A stretch of 64,000 nucleotides of DNA, from NCBI RefSeq assembly GCF_018866245.1, contig NZ_CP076458.1, positions 2,480,001-2,544,000 on the forward strand, read 5' to 3'. The position numbers and the translations under genes were made by a program. The notes under the pieces were generated by a model, which saw only the letters and a program-made list of their open reading frames with translations, did not search any database and was not told the origin of the DNA. Of the stretch, positions 56,671-64,000 are shown piece by piece. Each line of letters starts with the position of its first letter. Position 1 is the stretch's first letter. Source of the stretch: Novisyntrophococcus fermenticellae. GTDB taxonomy: Bacteria; Bacillota; Clostridia; Lachnospirales; Lachnospiraceae.

Positions 56671-57321
56671 CTAGTCAATCGGTGTAATCACAATATTTTC
56701 AGCCTGGCTGCCTGTCTTCCGCTTAACGATATCTTCAATCTGTGCACGTTGGTCATCGCCCAGCTCGTTTTGGGGAACCACCACATCTACGGTCTCACCA
56801 GTCATGTTAACAACTGCGCCTTCAAATCCTTTTGCCTCCAGTAAAAGTTCTGCAGCCTCTTCCTTTTCTACTGTATCCGTCATTTCCACCATACTCTGAA
56901 TCGCACTCTGCCGCTCTGTTTCTGTTAAATCCGTATTGTTGATGATAGAAAGCAGTGTCTCTTTATTCTGAGAGCGTGTCTGTTCTCTGTCAAGTCTTGC
57001 CTGTGCCAGATATGTGCCGGCTCCGGTCAGAACTGCTTCACCCGGGGTATCTGCTGCAGCATTCTGATCCGTATTCGCCTCTGTTCCCGCCGCATCAGCC
57101 GTACCCGCATCTGTGGTTACATCCGTAATATCCGTATCCAGGCTTTCGATATCTTTTAGTACGGTGTCATTGTCCACTGTTTTTTCATCCGTCTGCGCAG
57201 TTGTGTTTTTTACTTTGGAGTTAAGATTTTTATCCGCATAGTTAATATACCCGGCTACTGCAATCATAACCGCCAATGCTGTAATTATGATCTGATTTTT
57301 CTTAAAGAGTTTTTTCTTCAA
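56671..57321 (-). CDS. spoIIIAH: Stage III sporulation protein AH
   Basis: The 216-residue protein has a short Lys-rich N-terminus, one membrane segment (about 10-27), an acidic linker and a C-terminal ring-building domain (about 110-216; LDREQTRSQNKETLLSIIN, LLEAKGFEGAVVNMTGETV). SpoIIIAH in the mother-cell membrane interacts with forespore SpoIIQ to form the feeding channel. It is the last gene of the operon. Confidence 0.95.
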   Translation of the reverse strand: MKKKLFKKNQIIITALAVMIAVAGYINYADKNLNSKVKNTTAQTDEKTVDNDTVLKDIESLDTDITDVTTDAGTADAAGTEANTDQNAAADTPGEAVLTGAGTYLAQARLDREQTRSQNKETLLSIINNTDLTETERQSAIQSMVEMTDTVEKEEAAELLLEAKGFEGAVVNMTGETVDVVVPQNELGDDQRAQIEDIVKRKTGSQAENIVITPID

Positions 57322-57336
57322 AATAGCATTCTCCTT

Positions 57337-57909
57337 TTATTTCATTTTCATTACTTTAATTTTATGGGCGTCTACCCGAAATAATGCCATGATACCTTCA
57401 GAAATCTGCTGTATTACAACAGGATTGTCACCACCCTGGGCAATGACAAGCACTCCGCGCACTTCCGGATAAGCTTCAGAAATTACATAGGGGGTCTCAC
57501 CACCGTTGCTGTCCTTTTCATAGACGGTACTTTCTTCGGTGCTTCCCGAAGAAGAACTGGAACTTTTTTGATTCCCTTCCGTCTGGTTCTGGGTACTTTC
57601 CGAAGAAGGGCGGTCCTTCTCCACAACCTTTTTATTCGTAGATTCCAATGTGATCACCACCTGTACCTGTCCAACGCCTTCAACCTTAGAAAGAGCACTC
57701 TCCAGCTGCTGCTCCATCACCTCCACCTCGGAATTTCCGGTCTCACCACTCTTCCGCTTCTGCTGTTCCACCTCTTCTTTCTGACCAGCCGTATCTTCTT
57801 TTTTCTTTACGGGAAGAGCAATCACCACAAGTAAGATTAACAGCAACACGTATACCACAATCTGCTCCCGCTTCATGCTTTTCAGGTAAGCCTTCAATTT
57901 CTCTTTCAT
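57337..57909 (-). CDS. spoIIIAG: Stage III sporulation protein AG
   Basis: The start at 57909 (MKEKLKAYLKSMKRE) has GGGAGGG upstream, overlapping a discarded ATG at 57921. The 190-residue protein has one membrane segment and a ring-building domain (KVEGVGQVQVVITLES, GVLVIAQGGDNPVV) with a Ser/Gln-rich insertion. It forms the ring of the channel between mother cell and forespore. Confidence 0.94.
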   Translation of the reverse strand: MKEKLKAYLKSMKREQIVVYVLLLILLVVIALPVKKKEDTAGQKEEVEQQKRKSGETGNSEVEVMEQQLESALSKVEGVGQVQVVITLESTNKKVVEKDRPSSESTQNQTEGNQKSSSSSSGSTEESTVYEKDSNGGETPYVISEAYPEVRGVLVIAQGGDNPVVIQQISEGIMALFRVDAHKIKVMKMK

Positions 57910-57920
57910 CGTCCCTCCCA

Positions 57921-58469
57921 TTACCTGCTAATATCTATATGAGATTCATCTACCTGATAGACCTGTGATAATTCAGTTTTCACACCATCCAGCTTATTTT
58001 GAAAATCCTGAACAATTTTTGCTTCATCTCTCTGATACATCGCCTGTTCAGGATTACTGACCTCCAGCGAGATTCTGTCCACAGCCAGACTCTCACCCCG
58101 GGTCAGGGAAACCGTCACCTGCTGCACCTCTATCTCTTTTCCCTCCAGCATCATTTTAATCTGAGACTCCAGTTCCTCTTCATATGCCCGGTTCAAAAAT
58201 CCCTCCTGTACTCCTTCTACTGATAATGCAGAATCTTTGCTGTTCTTCAACTCCAATTCCAGGGTTGCCAAATCCAGTTTTTCATTTATGATCTCATCCA
58301 GATTGAGAACACTCAGAAGCGGCCTTAAAAGCACAAGCAGCAAAAGCAGCCCCAGAAAATACTGCACATATTTTCTATACTGATTGTCCGGCAGACAATT
58401 TAAGATGGCCGTCATAAACAGAAAAAAGAAGGCCAGATTCCGCATCCAATCGTAAATTGCTTCCGTCAT
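57921..58469 (-). CDS. spoIIIAF: Stage III sporulation protein AF
   Basis: The 182-residue protein has two N-terminal membrane segments (about 10-25 and 35-55) with RKYVQYFLGLLLLLVLLRPL and a C-terminal soluble domain. Its start overlaps the spoIIIAE stop by four bases. It is part of the SpoIIIA channel complex. Confidence 0.93.
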   Translation of the reverse strand: MTEAIYDWMRNLAFFFLFMTAILNCLPDNQYRKYVQYFLGLLLLLVLLRPLLSVLNLDEIINEKLDLATLELELKNSKDSALSVEGVQEGFLNRAYEEELESQIKMMLEGKEIEVQQVTVSLTRGESLAVDRISLEVSNPEQAMYQRDEAKIVQDFQNKLDGVKTELSQVYQVDESHIDISR

Positions 58470-59632
58470 CTAGAATCCCCCCCAAATGTTCCCGCCAAAA
58501 TTGCAATGGTCAGCAAAAACAAAACCTCTGTTGTAAACAACACTTTAAACAGCAGGCCGCACCCCTCCCCCATGGAATTAAGTGCCCCCACCATCCGTTT
58601 ATCCGAAACCGGCTGGGCAAAAGCCGCCAGAAACTGATAGGTGATTCCTGTTATTCCAATATGCAGCACCGGCCTCAGTGCACATAGGAACAAGACTACT
58701 ACAGCGGCCACTCCCAGACAGTTTCTTATCAGCACTGCCGACCCGATTACCATCTCTGTTACTGCATTGATAGCATTGCCCACCCCCGGAATGGCTCCTG
58801 CCGTTTTTCCGATTGCGGTCCGTTTCAGGGAATCCAGCGCAGGAGAAATCAGGCTTCTGGTCACCTGCAGTCCAACGATTAAGCCCAACATCGTATTCAT
58901 CGTCCAGCTGATAATATTTTTTAACAGTTCGGCCATCCTGGACATCAAATCTTCTTTAGAGATCTGGTTTACAAAGGATAATAATACGAATACGTGAATA
59001 CCTGGCAGAATCAGATTAATTAATACCTTTTCCACCAAAAGAATGACAAGCAGCACAATCTGATAGAACATGGATGCTGTAGAAGCACCGGTGGCAGTAG
59101 CTACGGCCAGGAAATACGCAGGGGTCAGAGCCTGCATAAAAGCAACAATTCCCTCCAGTGTATCCCGCAGTTCAGCGCTTAAGACTGTAAAATTTTTCAG
59201 CATCAGAGCAAACACCAGAAGATATACCAGATAAAAACTCATCTCCCCCAGCTGTCCGTTATCCAAGATCCCCGAGAAGCTGGAAAACAATGCGGCCGCA
59301 AGCACCAGGATCAGTATATTGATCCAAATCGTTTTCTGGGTTCCCCAGGAAGCCTCTATAAGCGCCTGTACCATCTTCTTTATATTTTCAAAAGAAAAAG
59401 GGTGTTCCCCCTGTGTCAATTCCTTTATCGCATCTGTTAATGAAATGGATGAATTACCCAGAAGCTCGTCCACCGCCTTCTGGGCGGAATCCAGATCCAT
59501 CGAGTCCAGCAGAGAATCCTCTACCTCAACCTCTGTATTTTCTTTTGTATCCCCCTCCGCTCTGACAGACTTTCCCCCTGCTGCCAGGCAGATAAGCAAT
59601 GTCAAAAGCATACATAGTATTCCCCTTCTCAT
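58466..59632 (-). CDS. spoIIIAE: Stage III sporulation protein AE
   Basis: The 388-residue protein has a signal peptide, a short extracellular domain with an acidic stretch, and about 7-8 membrane segments from about residue 95 on. The AIPGVGNAINAVTEMVIGS loop is typical. It overlaps spoIIIAD at its start and spoIIIAF at its end by four bases each. Confidence 0.95.
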   Translation of the reverse strand: MRRGILCMLLTLLICLAAGGKSVRAEGDTKENTEVEVEDSLLDSMDLDSAQKAVDELLGNSSISLTDAIKELTQGEHPFSFENIKKMVQALIEASWGTQKTIWINILILVLAAALFSSFSGILDNGQLGEMSFYLVYLLVFALMLKNFTVLSAELRDTLEGIVAFMQALTPAYFLAVATATGASTASMFYQIVLLVILLVEKVLINLILPGIHVFVLLSFVNQISKEDLMSRMAELLKNIISWTMNTMLGLIVGLQVTRSLISPALDSLKRTAIGKTAGAIPGVGNAINAVTEMVIGSAVLIRNCLGVAAVVVLFLCALRPVLHIGITGITYQFLAAFAQPVSDKRMVGALNSMGEGCGLLFKVLFTTEVLFLLTIAILAGTFGGDSR

Positions 59633-60024
59633 GTAAGAAATCCTTGAATGGAATCCATTAAAGACGTCAATATCGGCATGCTGAGTACCAATATGGACAG
59701 TTTGCTGAAAATCTCAATCTGACTGGCAATGGAAGAATATCCTGCATCCTTGCACAGTCCTGCTGAAAACTGCCCCACATAGGTAATTCCAATCATTTTG
59801 AGCAACGTATAAAGGTAGGTTGTATCAATCGGAACATATTGCTCCATCTTACGTATCATTTCCATTAAATACTGCAGCTTTCCCGTAGCCAGAAGCAAGA
59901 TACAAAGCCCGGTTCCCATGGATATATAGGTCGCATATTCCGGGCGTACTTCTTTCACCATCAGGCACAAGATCAGACCGGCAATTCCCAGTACCGCAAT
60001 TTTCATCACGTCCATGGCTGACAC
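59629..60024 (-). CDS. spoIIIAD: Stage III sporulation protein AD
   Basis: The 131-residue protein has four hydrophobic segments and the typical IGITYVGQFSAGLCKDAGYS motif. It starts 3 bases after the spoIIIAC stop. Confidence 0.95.
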   Translation of the reverse strand: MSAMDVMKIAVLGIAGLILCLMVKEVRPEYATYISMGTGLCILLLATGKLQYLMEMIRKMEQYVPIDTTYLYTLLKMIGITYVGQFSAGLCKDAGYSSIASQIEIFSKLSILVLSMPILTSLMDSIQGFLT

Positions 60025-60027
60025 CTC

Positions 60028-60222
60028 CTACAATGTGAATAACTTCTTTATCGTCTCGAACAAATCGGATATATAGGGAAGCAGCCAGAACAATACTAAG
60101 ATCAGCCCTGCCAGGCTGGTGAGAAATGCCTGTTCTTCACGTCCGCTATGTTTTAAAACCTGTCCCAATACAGAAACCAGAATCCCCACCGCACCGATTT
60201 TAAAGATTATACTGACCTCCAC
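60028..60222 (-). CDS. spoIIIAC: Stage III sporulation protein AC
   Basis: The 64-residue protein has two hydrophobic helices and the conserved FKIGAVGILVSVLGQVLKHS and GREEQAF. It is a small membrane subunit, similar to part of SpoIIIAD. Confidence 0.95.
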   Translation of the reverse strand: MEVSIIFKIGAVGILVSVLGQVLKHSGREEQAFLTSLAGLILVLFWLLPYISDLFETIKKLFTL

Positions 60223-60241
60223 CTGCGTATCCCCTTTCTTT

Positions 60242-60760
60242 TTATACTAAAAGTATGGCGAAAAACAGTCCCCCCATAATGCCAAGACTTTGATATAGCT
60301 TCATCCTGGCCGGAAGTCCTTCCTTTAATCCGGAAATCTTCTCATCCAGCTCCGCCTGATAGGCCTGCAGTGTCTGAAGCTGCATCTGCTTATCCAGAAA
60401 TCCCAGGTCTCCCCCCATCCTTTTTAAGTTCTCCCGGTCTTCTCTGCGCAGGTAAGTATCCAGCAGACATGTATCCACATTTCGGGCAAAAACCTCTGAA
60501 AAAGATTTTCCTGACAGATTCCCAAGTTCCTGGGACACCTGCTGCAGAAAGTCCCGATAAGGAGGCTCCATCTTCGCTCCAACCGACATAAATGCGGACG
60601 GCAATGGAACTGCTCCATAGCTTACAGCTCCTGACAGAAGGGAAGTCATCCTCCGCAGCGCTTTAAGTTCTTTGATTCTGCCTGATTCTGCCTTACTTTT
60701 TGTGAATCCCAGCAAGCCACAGCAAATTACCATAAGTCCGATTGCTATTCCCCTTAACAT
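60242..60760 (-). CDS. spoIIIAB: Stage III sporulation protein AB
   Basis: The 172-residue protein has an N-terminal membrane helix, a helical middle domain like type II/IV secretion GspF proteins, and a C-terminal membrane segment (GIMGGLFFAILLV). It overlaps spoIIIAA by 7 bases. Confidence 0.94.
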   Translation of the reverse strand: MLRGIAIGLMVICCGLLGFTKSKAESGRIKELKALRRMTSLLSGAVSYGAVPLPSAFMSVGAKMEPPYRDFLQQVSQELGNLSGKSFSEVFARNVDTCLLDTYLRREDRENLKRMGGDLGFLDKQMQLQTLQAYQAELDEKISGLKEGLPARMKLYQSLGIMGGLFFAILLV

Positions 60761-61716
60761 GCAAATCTCTCCCTCTCAAACAAACAAGTACCCCTCCCAT
60801 CATATACAGCCTGTACCGTACCGGCCCTCATGCGGTTCGATAATAATACATAACGCTCAAAGATGTGGGCATTCACCATAGAAGACAAAAGCGGTTTCTT
60901 TCTCACATCATCAATTGTATTTCCATGAATGGTTGCCAGAATCTTACATCCGCAGTTAAGTACCGATTCCAGTGCTTTTATATCTCCTGCTGTTCCAATT
61001 TCATCCACGGCCACCACCTGTGGAGACATGGATCGAATCAACATCATCATCCCCTCTGCCTTCGGACATCCATCCAGCACATCCGTTCGTATACCCACAT
61101 CGTTTTGAGGAATTCCCTGATAGCAGCCTGCAATTTCGGACCGCTCATCCACCACTCCAACTGTCATTCCCGGATATCTTTCATTTCCATCCGAAAGCTG
61201 CCTTACAATATCACGGAGCAGCGTAGTCTTCCCACAGCGCGGCGCAGAGATAATCAATGTATGGCAAAATTCCCCCTCATCCCATAAATAAGGAAATAAA
61301 GTATCACCACATCCCAATATCTGATGAGACAGCCTTACATTTACACAGGTTATAGGACTCACTCCTTTCACTTTTCCGTCTTCTACGATCACCTGCCCGG
61401 CAATACCTACTCTATGACCGCCTTGTACCGTCAGAAAGCCCTGCCTGAGCTCGTCCTCAAAAGCGTAAAGGGAATAATTACCAATGTATTCCATGGTCTC
61501 ACACACATCCTCTGATGTAACTATGTAAGCATTCCTTGGAAGAAATGTCCCACCCCCATTTGCTTTTAAAAAATAATCCCGCCCGTCATATATAATCTGA
61601 AGCGGTGCTCCAATCCGAAGCCTTATTTCATAGACCCTGTCAAAATCCTGCTCAAATTTCTCCAGTATATTGCGTATTGGTCCGGCAAATAACCTTATAA
61701 TATCAGCTTTTCTCAA
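60754..61716 (-). CDS. spoIIIAA: Stage III sporulation protein AA, ATPase
   Basis: The 320-residue secretion-type ATPase has Walker A APRCGKTTLLRD, Walker B VVAVDEIG and ATIHGN, and an N-terminal domain with EIRLRIGAPLQI. It is the first gene of the operon and is thought to power transport into the forespore. Confidence 0.96.
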   Translation of the reverse strand: MRKADIIRLFAGPIRNILEKFEQDFDRVYEIRLRIGAPLQIIYDGRDYFLKANGGGTFLPRNAYIVTSEDVCETMEYIGNYSLYAFEDELRQGFLTVQGGHRVGIAGQVIVEDGKVKGVSPITCVNVRLSHQILGCGDTLFPYLWDEGEFCHTLIISAPRCGKTTLLRDIVRQLSDGNERYPGMTVGVVDERSEIAGCYQGIPQNDVGIRTDVLDGCPKAEGMMMLIRSMSPQVVAVDEIGTAGDIKALESVLNCGCKILATIHGNTIDDVRKKPLLSSMVNAHIFERYVLLSNRMRAGTVQAVYDGRGTCLFERERFAC

Positions 61717-61765
61717 TATTTACACCTCTTACGCTTTCCTTCTCTCCCCTCTGCCTCTTAAAACA

Positions 61766-61794
61766 TGTATATGACCCCGGATTTCAAATATTCC
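61766..61794 (-). promoter_or_regulatory. Sigma-E-type promoter of the spoIIIA operon
   Basis: Minus-strand GGAATATT, 13 bases, CATATACA, close to the sigma-E consensus. It ends 50 bases before spoIIIAA. Sigma-E control of this operon is established in Bacillus. Confidence 0.7.
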
Positions 61795-61816
61795 ACCTAA
61801 AAAAAGCAAAAAAAGC

Positions 61817-61845
61817 TTGCTTAATAAATTTAGATATGATATTAT
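61817..61845 (+). promoter_or_regulatory. Promoter of tRNA-Leu
   Basis: TTGCTT, 17 bases, TATTAT, ending 28 bases before the tRNA. Confidence 0.65.
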
Positions 61846-61873
61846 TATTTTTGCTTGTTAAGTGAATAAGAAC

Positions 61874-61956
61874 GCCGGCGTGTCGGAATGGCAGACGAGG
61901 CAGACTCAAAATCTGTTGTGGGCAACCACGTATGGGTTCAAGTCCCATCGCCGGCA
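61874..61956 (+). tRNA. tRNA-Leu (anticodon CAA)
   Basis: The acceptor arm GCCGGCG pairs with CGCCGGC, then A as discriminator. The anticodon loop CTCAAAA gives CAA, reading TTG. A long variable arm (TTGTGGGCAACCACG) marks a class II tRNA, and the T loop GGTTCAAGTCC is normal. CCA is not encoded. Confidence 0.95.
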
Positions 61957-61958
61957 TA

Positions 61959-61990
61959 AAGCAGCTGTTGCATGTTTGCAATAGCTGCTT
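61959..61990 (+). terminator. Terminator after tRNA-Leu
   Basis: A 13-bp stem AAGCAGCTGTTGC with GCAATAGCTGCTT (one G-U pair) and a 6-base loop, then TTGTCTTTG. Confidence 0.8.
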
Positions 61991-62036
61991 TTGTCTTTGA
62001 AATATCTATGAAATGTCAGGGAAATGAGGTGTGGAG

Positions 62037-63383
62037 ATGGGAGAAACACAAGAGCGAAGATATGGTCTGCTCATGGCCATCGCAATGATTGTAGGTATCG
62101 TAATAGGATCCGGTATATTTTTTAAAGCCGATGATATTCTTGTTCAGACAAAGGGGAATGTGGCCGTTGGGTGCCTGGTATTGGTAATTGGTGCTTTGGG
62201 AATCATCTTTGGAGGCATCACCATTTCCGAATGGGCAAAGATCACCGATGATGCAGGTGGTCTTATCAGCTATGCGGAAAAATCATTTGGGCATCCGTTT
62301 GCCTTTATCCTGGGTTGGTTCCAGGCAATTGCATACTATCCCGCATTGACCGCTATTGTTGCCTTTGTTGGTGCAAATTATACGCTGTCGCTGTTTCCGC
62401 AGCTGACATTTGGCGCCTATGGTATCTGGATCATAAGTATTCTTTACCTCGTGCTTCTCTATTGCATGAATATCTTCTCGGCCAGAATCTCCGGGTATTT
62501 CCAAACGTCGTCCATGTTTATAAAGCTGATTCCCTTGTTCTTGATTGCAGTACTTGGAATCATCTTTGGGAATCCTTCCAGCTCCTCCGGAGATGGCTTT
62601 GGCCTGCCTGCAGTTATGTCCTCCAGCGGTGCAATTATTTCTGTTGCATTCTCCTATGACGGGTGGTCTATCGCACCTTCTATCTGTCATGAAATTAAGA
62701 ATGCAAAGCGAAATCTTCCGCTTGCACTGATTATCAGTCCTATAATCATATTGATTGTCTATGTAAGTTATTTTCTGGGGATTTCCTATCTGATCGGACC
62801 TCAGAAAATAATGGAAATGGGTGATCTTGCTTTTTCTCTGGCTGCCAGAAGCCTGTTTGGAAGCCTCGGTGAAAAGATTATGCTTCTGATGGTGATTATC
62901 TCCGTATTGGGTACTGCCAATGGACTGGCCCTGGGCGGAACAAGGGTTCCCTATGCGCTGGCTTTGCGAAAAGACCTCCCCTGTAGTGAAAAAATCGCTG
63001 AAATTCATCCCAAATACAAGGTTTCTGTAATCTCTTCATTACTTAGCCTTGCATTCTCCGGATTCTGGTTGTTTGTACATTTTCTGTCTGTAAACGTTCC
63101 GGTCATAAAGGATATGGGGATTGATATCTCTTCTATTCCAATTGTGATCATGTATATCTTTTATACGATACTGTATATAGGGATTATTATCCGAACAAAG
63201 AAGGGGCTTATTAAGAACAAGCTTACCGGTATCCTTTGTCCGGTCCTGGCAATTCTGGGTGCTGCCACTATCTTATACGGAGGACTTACAGCGTCAAATG
63301 CCAACATATATCTGATTGTTTCTTTCCTGATTTTTGTAAGCGGTATTTTATTTTACCGATATATAAAGCCCAAATCAAGTTGA
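62037..63383 (+). CDS. APC-family amino acid permease (SteT-like)
   Basis: The start at ATG 62037 follows AGGTG; a GTG at 62031 in the same frame is less likely. The 448-residue protein has 12 membrane segments. The first segment contains IVGIVIGSGIFF, the substrate-binding GSGIF motif of APC transporters; AFSYDGWSIAP resembles LAT/SteT exchangers of neutral amino acids. Substrate cannot be assigned further. It follows the tRNA terminator, so it needs its own promoter, which I could not identify. Confidence 0.9.
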   Translation: MGETQERRYGLLMAIAMIVGIVIGSGIFFKADDILVQTKGNVAVGCLVLVIGALGIIFGGITISEWAKITDDAGGLISYAEKSFGHPFAFILGWFQAIAYYPALTAIVAFVGANYTLSLFPQLTFGAYGIWIISILYLVLLYCMNIFSARISGYFQTSSMFIKLIPLFLIAVLGIIFGNPSSSSGDGFGLPAVMSSSGAIISVAFSYDGWSIAPSICHEIKNAKRNLPLALIISPIIILIVYVSYFLGISYLIGPQKIMEMGDLAFSLAARSLFGSLGEKIMLLMVIISVLGTANGLALGGTRVPYALALRKDLPCSEKIAEIHPKYKVSVISSLLSLAFSGFWLFVHFLSVNVPVIKDMGIDISSIPIVIMYIFYTILYIGIIIRTKKGLIKNKLTGILCPVLAILGAATILYGGLTASNANIYLIVSFLIFVSGILFYRYIKPKSS

Positions 63384-63452
63384 TTTAATATTGTATAAAA
63401 GGCCTCTGGTTATTTTTTCCAAACAATAGAAACAATTTATTCTTTTTTTCTT

Positions 63453-63477
63453 TTTTTGTCAAGTAAGTGGACAAAAA
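63453..63477. promoter_or_regulatory. Perfect inverted repeat upstream of the HTH gene
   Basis: TTTTTGTC-9-GACAAAAA lies just upstream of GTGTATAAT, a likely -10. This is a good position for autoregulation by the downstream HTH protein. A second, imperfect repeat CCAGTGTGCACT...AGTACACTCTGG lies at about 63502-63548 in the leader. Apart from these, 63384-63576 shows nothing. Confidence 0.5.
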
Positions 63478-63576
63478 TAGTGTATAATAAAACCTATACA
63501 CCAGTGTGCACTTTAACGCTTGCCAACGGCTTTGTAGTACACTCTGGAATTCAACGATAGGGATCGGAGATGAACT

Positions 63577-64000
63577 ATGAAAATTGGGATGTTGTTAGAG
63601 GAACTTATTAATATTTCGAATGTTTCAAAAACTGACTTTGCTCTTAGCATGAATATGACACCCAGCGGTTTAAGCAAAATTTTGACAGGAAACAGACTTC
63701 CTCTTCTAAGAGAAAAAAATATTTTCAGCAGCGAGGCTGCTGCCTATTTTACTGAAAAAATATTTAGTCCCGGATGCTATTTAAAGTTTAAAGATATATT
63801 TCCGATAATTTATGACTTTCATTTTAAGAGTGAACTTGAAATATTTTTAATCTGTGCAATTGATTATGCATTGGAAAGAGACTTCGCCGTAGCAAATAAT
63901 CTGAATATAGATGGAAATGATCAGGGGAAAAGTCTCTTTGGAAAAAGAGAGGTTTTGAATATGCTTTGTGTTCTTTTTTCAGATGCTGTAAGGGACGACG
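63577..64000 (+). CDS. HTH-domain regulatory protein (3' end outside window)
   Basis: The frame is open from ATG 63577 (after GGATCGGAG) to the window end, at least 141 residues. The N-terminus (LLEELINISNVSKTDFALSM, then TPSGLSKILTGNRLP) looks like an XRE-type helix-turn-helix of a larger regulator. The following region has no motif I recognise. Its sequence is AT-rich relative to the spoIIIA region. Confidence 0.65.
   Translation, partial: MKIGMLLEELINISNVSKTDFALSMNMTPSGLSKILTGNRLPLLREKNIFSSEAAAYFTEKIFSPGCYLKFKDIFPIIYDFHFKSELEIFLICAIDYALERDFAVANNLNIDGNDQGKSLFGKREVLNMLCVLFSDAVRDD

Noticed and set aside
62283..63008. Minus-strand frame of 241 codons
   Set aside because: It is antisense to the APC permease and has low-complexity, charged composition without motifs.

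Overview
The window looks like chromosome of an endospore-forming, low-to-moderate-GC Clostridia member, most likely Lachnospiraceae. Evidence is the complete spoIIIAA-AH operon, spo0A-spoIVB, gpr and spoIIP, the conserved Firmicutes block yqhY-nusB-xseA-xseB-ispA-dxs-tlyA-nadK-argR-recN-spoIVB-spo0A, Clostridium-type ChW cell-wall repeats, and Shine-Dalgarno sites close to AGGAGG throughout. Almost everything from 15.6 to 61.7 kb is on the minus strand; the exceptions are gpr and an araC-type regulator.

Layout. (1) 1-10.2 kb, AT-rich, minus strand: two secreted cell-wall enzymes carrying tandem cell-wall-binding repeats (an amidase cut by the window edge and an L,D-transpeptidase), a lipoprotein, a GtrB/GtrII-like glycosylation pair and an LtaS/MdoB-like phosphoglycerol transferase. 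(2) 10.2-12.6 kb: a compact divergent module with an ImmA/IrrE-type metalloprotease and an XRE repressor facing a 23-residue cationic peptide and a signal-less endolysin, with several palindromic operators and a consensus sigma-A promoter between them. No other phage genes are present; this is the best candidate for a new system in the window. (3) 12.8-15.6 kb: a YfhO-family membrane protein. (4) 15.6-32.9 kb: housekeeping and envelope genes (dacF-like, HPr, cdaR-cdaA, two unknown membrane proteins, comF, recD2, mreB, uvrA, hemW, lepA, spoIIP, rpsT). (5) 33-38.2 kb: gpr, holA, and a pentose group of GH51 arabinofuranosidase, AraC regulator and a frameshifted D-lyxose isomerase. (6) 38.3-43.4 kb: rny, recX, a frameshifted recA, glgA. 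(7) 43.5-54.8 kb: the spo0A to yqhY block. (8) 55-61.7 kb: prfC and the spoIIIA operon. (9) 61.8-64 kb, plus strand: tRNA-Leu(CAA), an APC amino-acid permease and the start of an HTH regulator.

Themes. Sporulation genes sit among DNA repair genes (recA, recX, recN, recD2, uvrA, xseAB), and recA and uvrA have LexA-type boxes. Envelope genes form a second theme: c-di-AMP synthesis, MreB, DacF, LTA-like synthesis and glycosylation, and wall hydrolases. Several genes start at TTG or GTG, identified from well-placed ribosome binding sites; for lepA, rpsT, spoIIP and prfC the longest open frame overstates the protein. Two genes (recA and D-lyxose isomerase) are each broken by loss of one base in a G/C run, which points to sequence error or very recent mutation. 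No CRISPR array, transposase, integrase or rRNA gene was seen. Intergenic stretches not listed are short and without recognisable structure; no gap without a gene exceeds about 300 bases.
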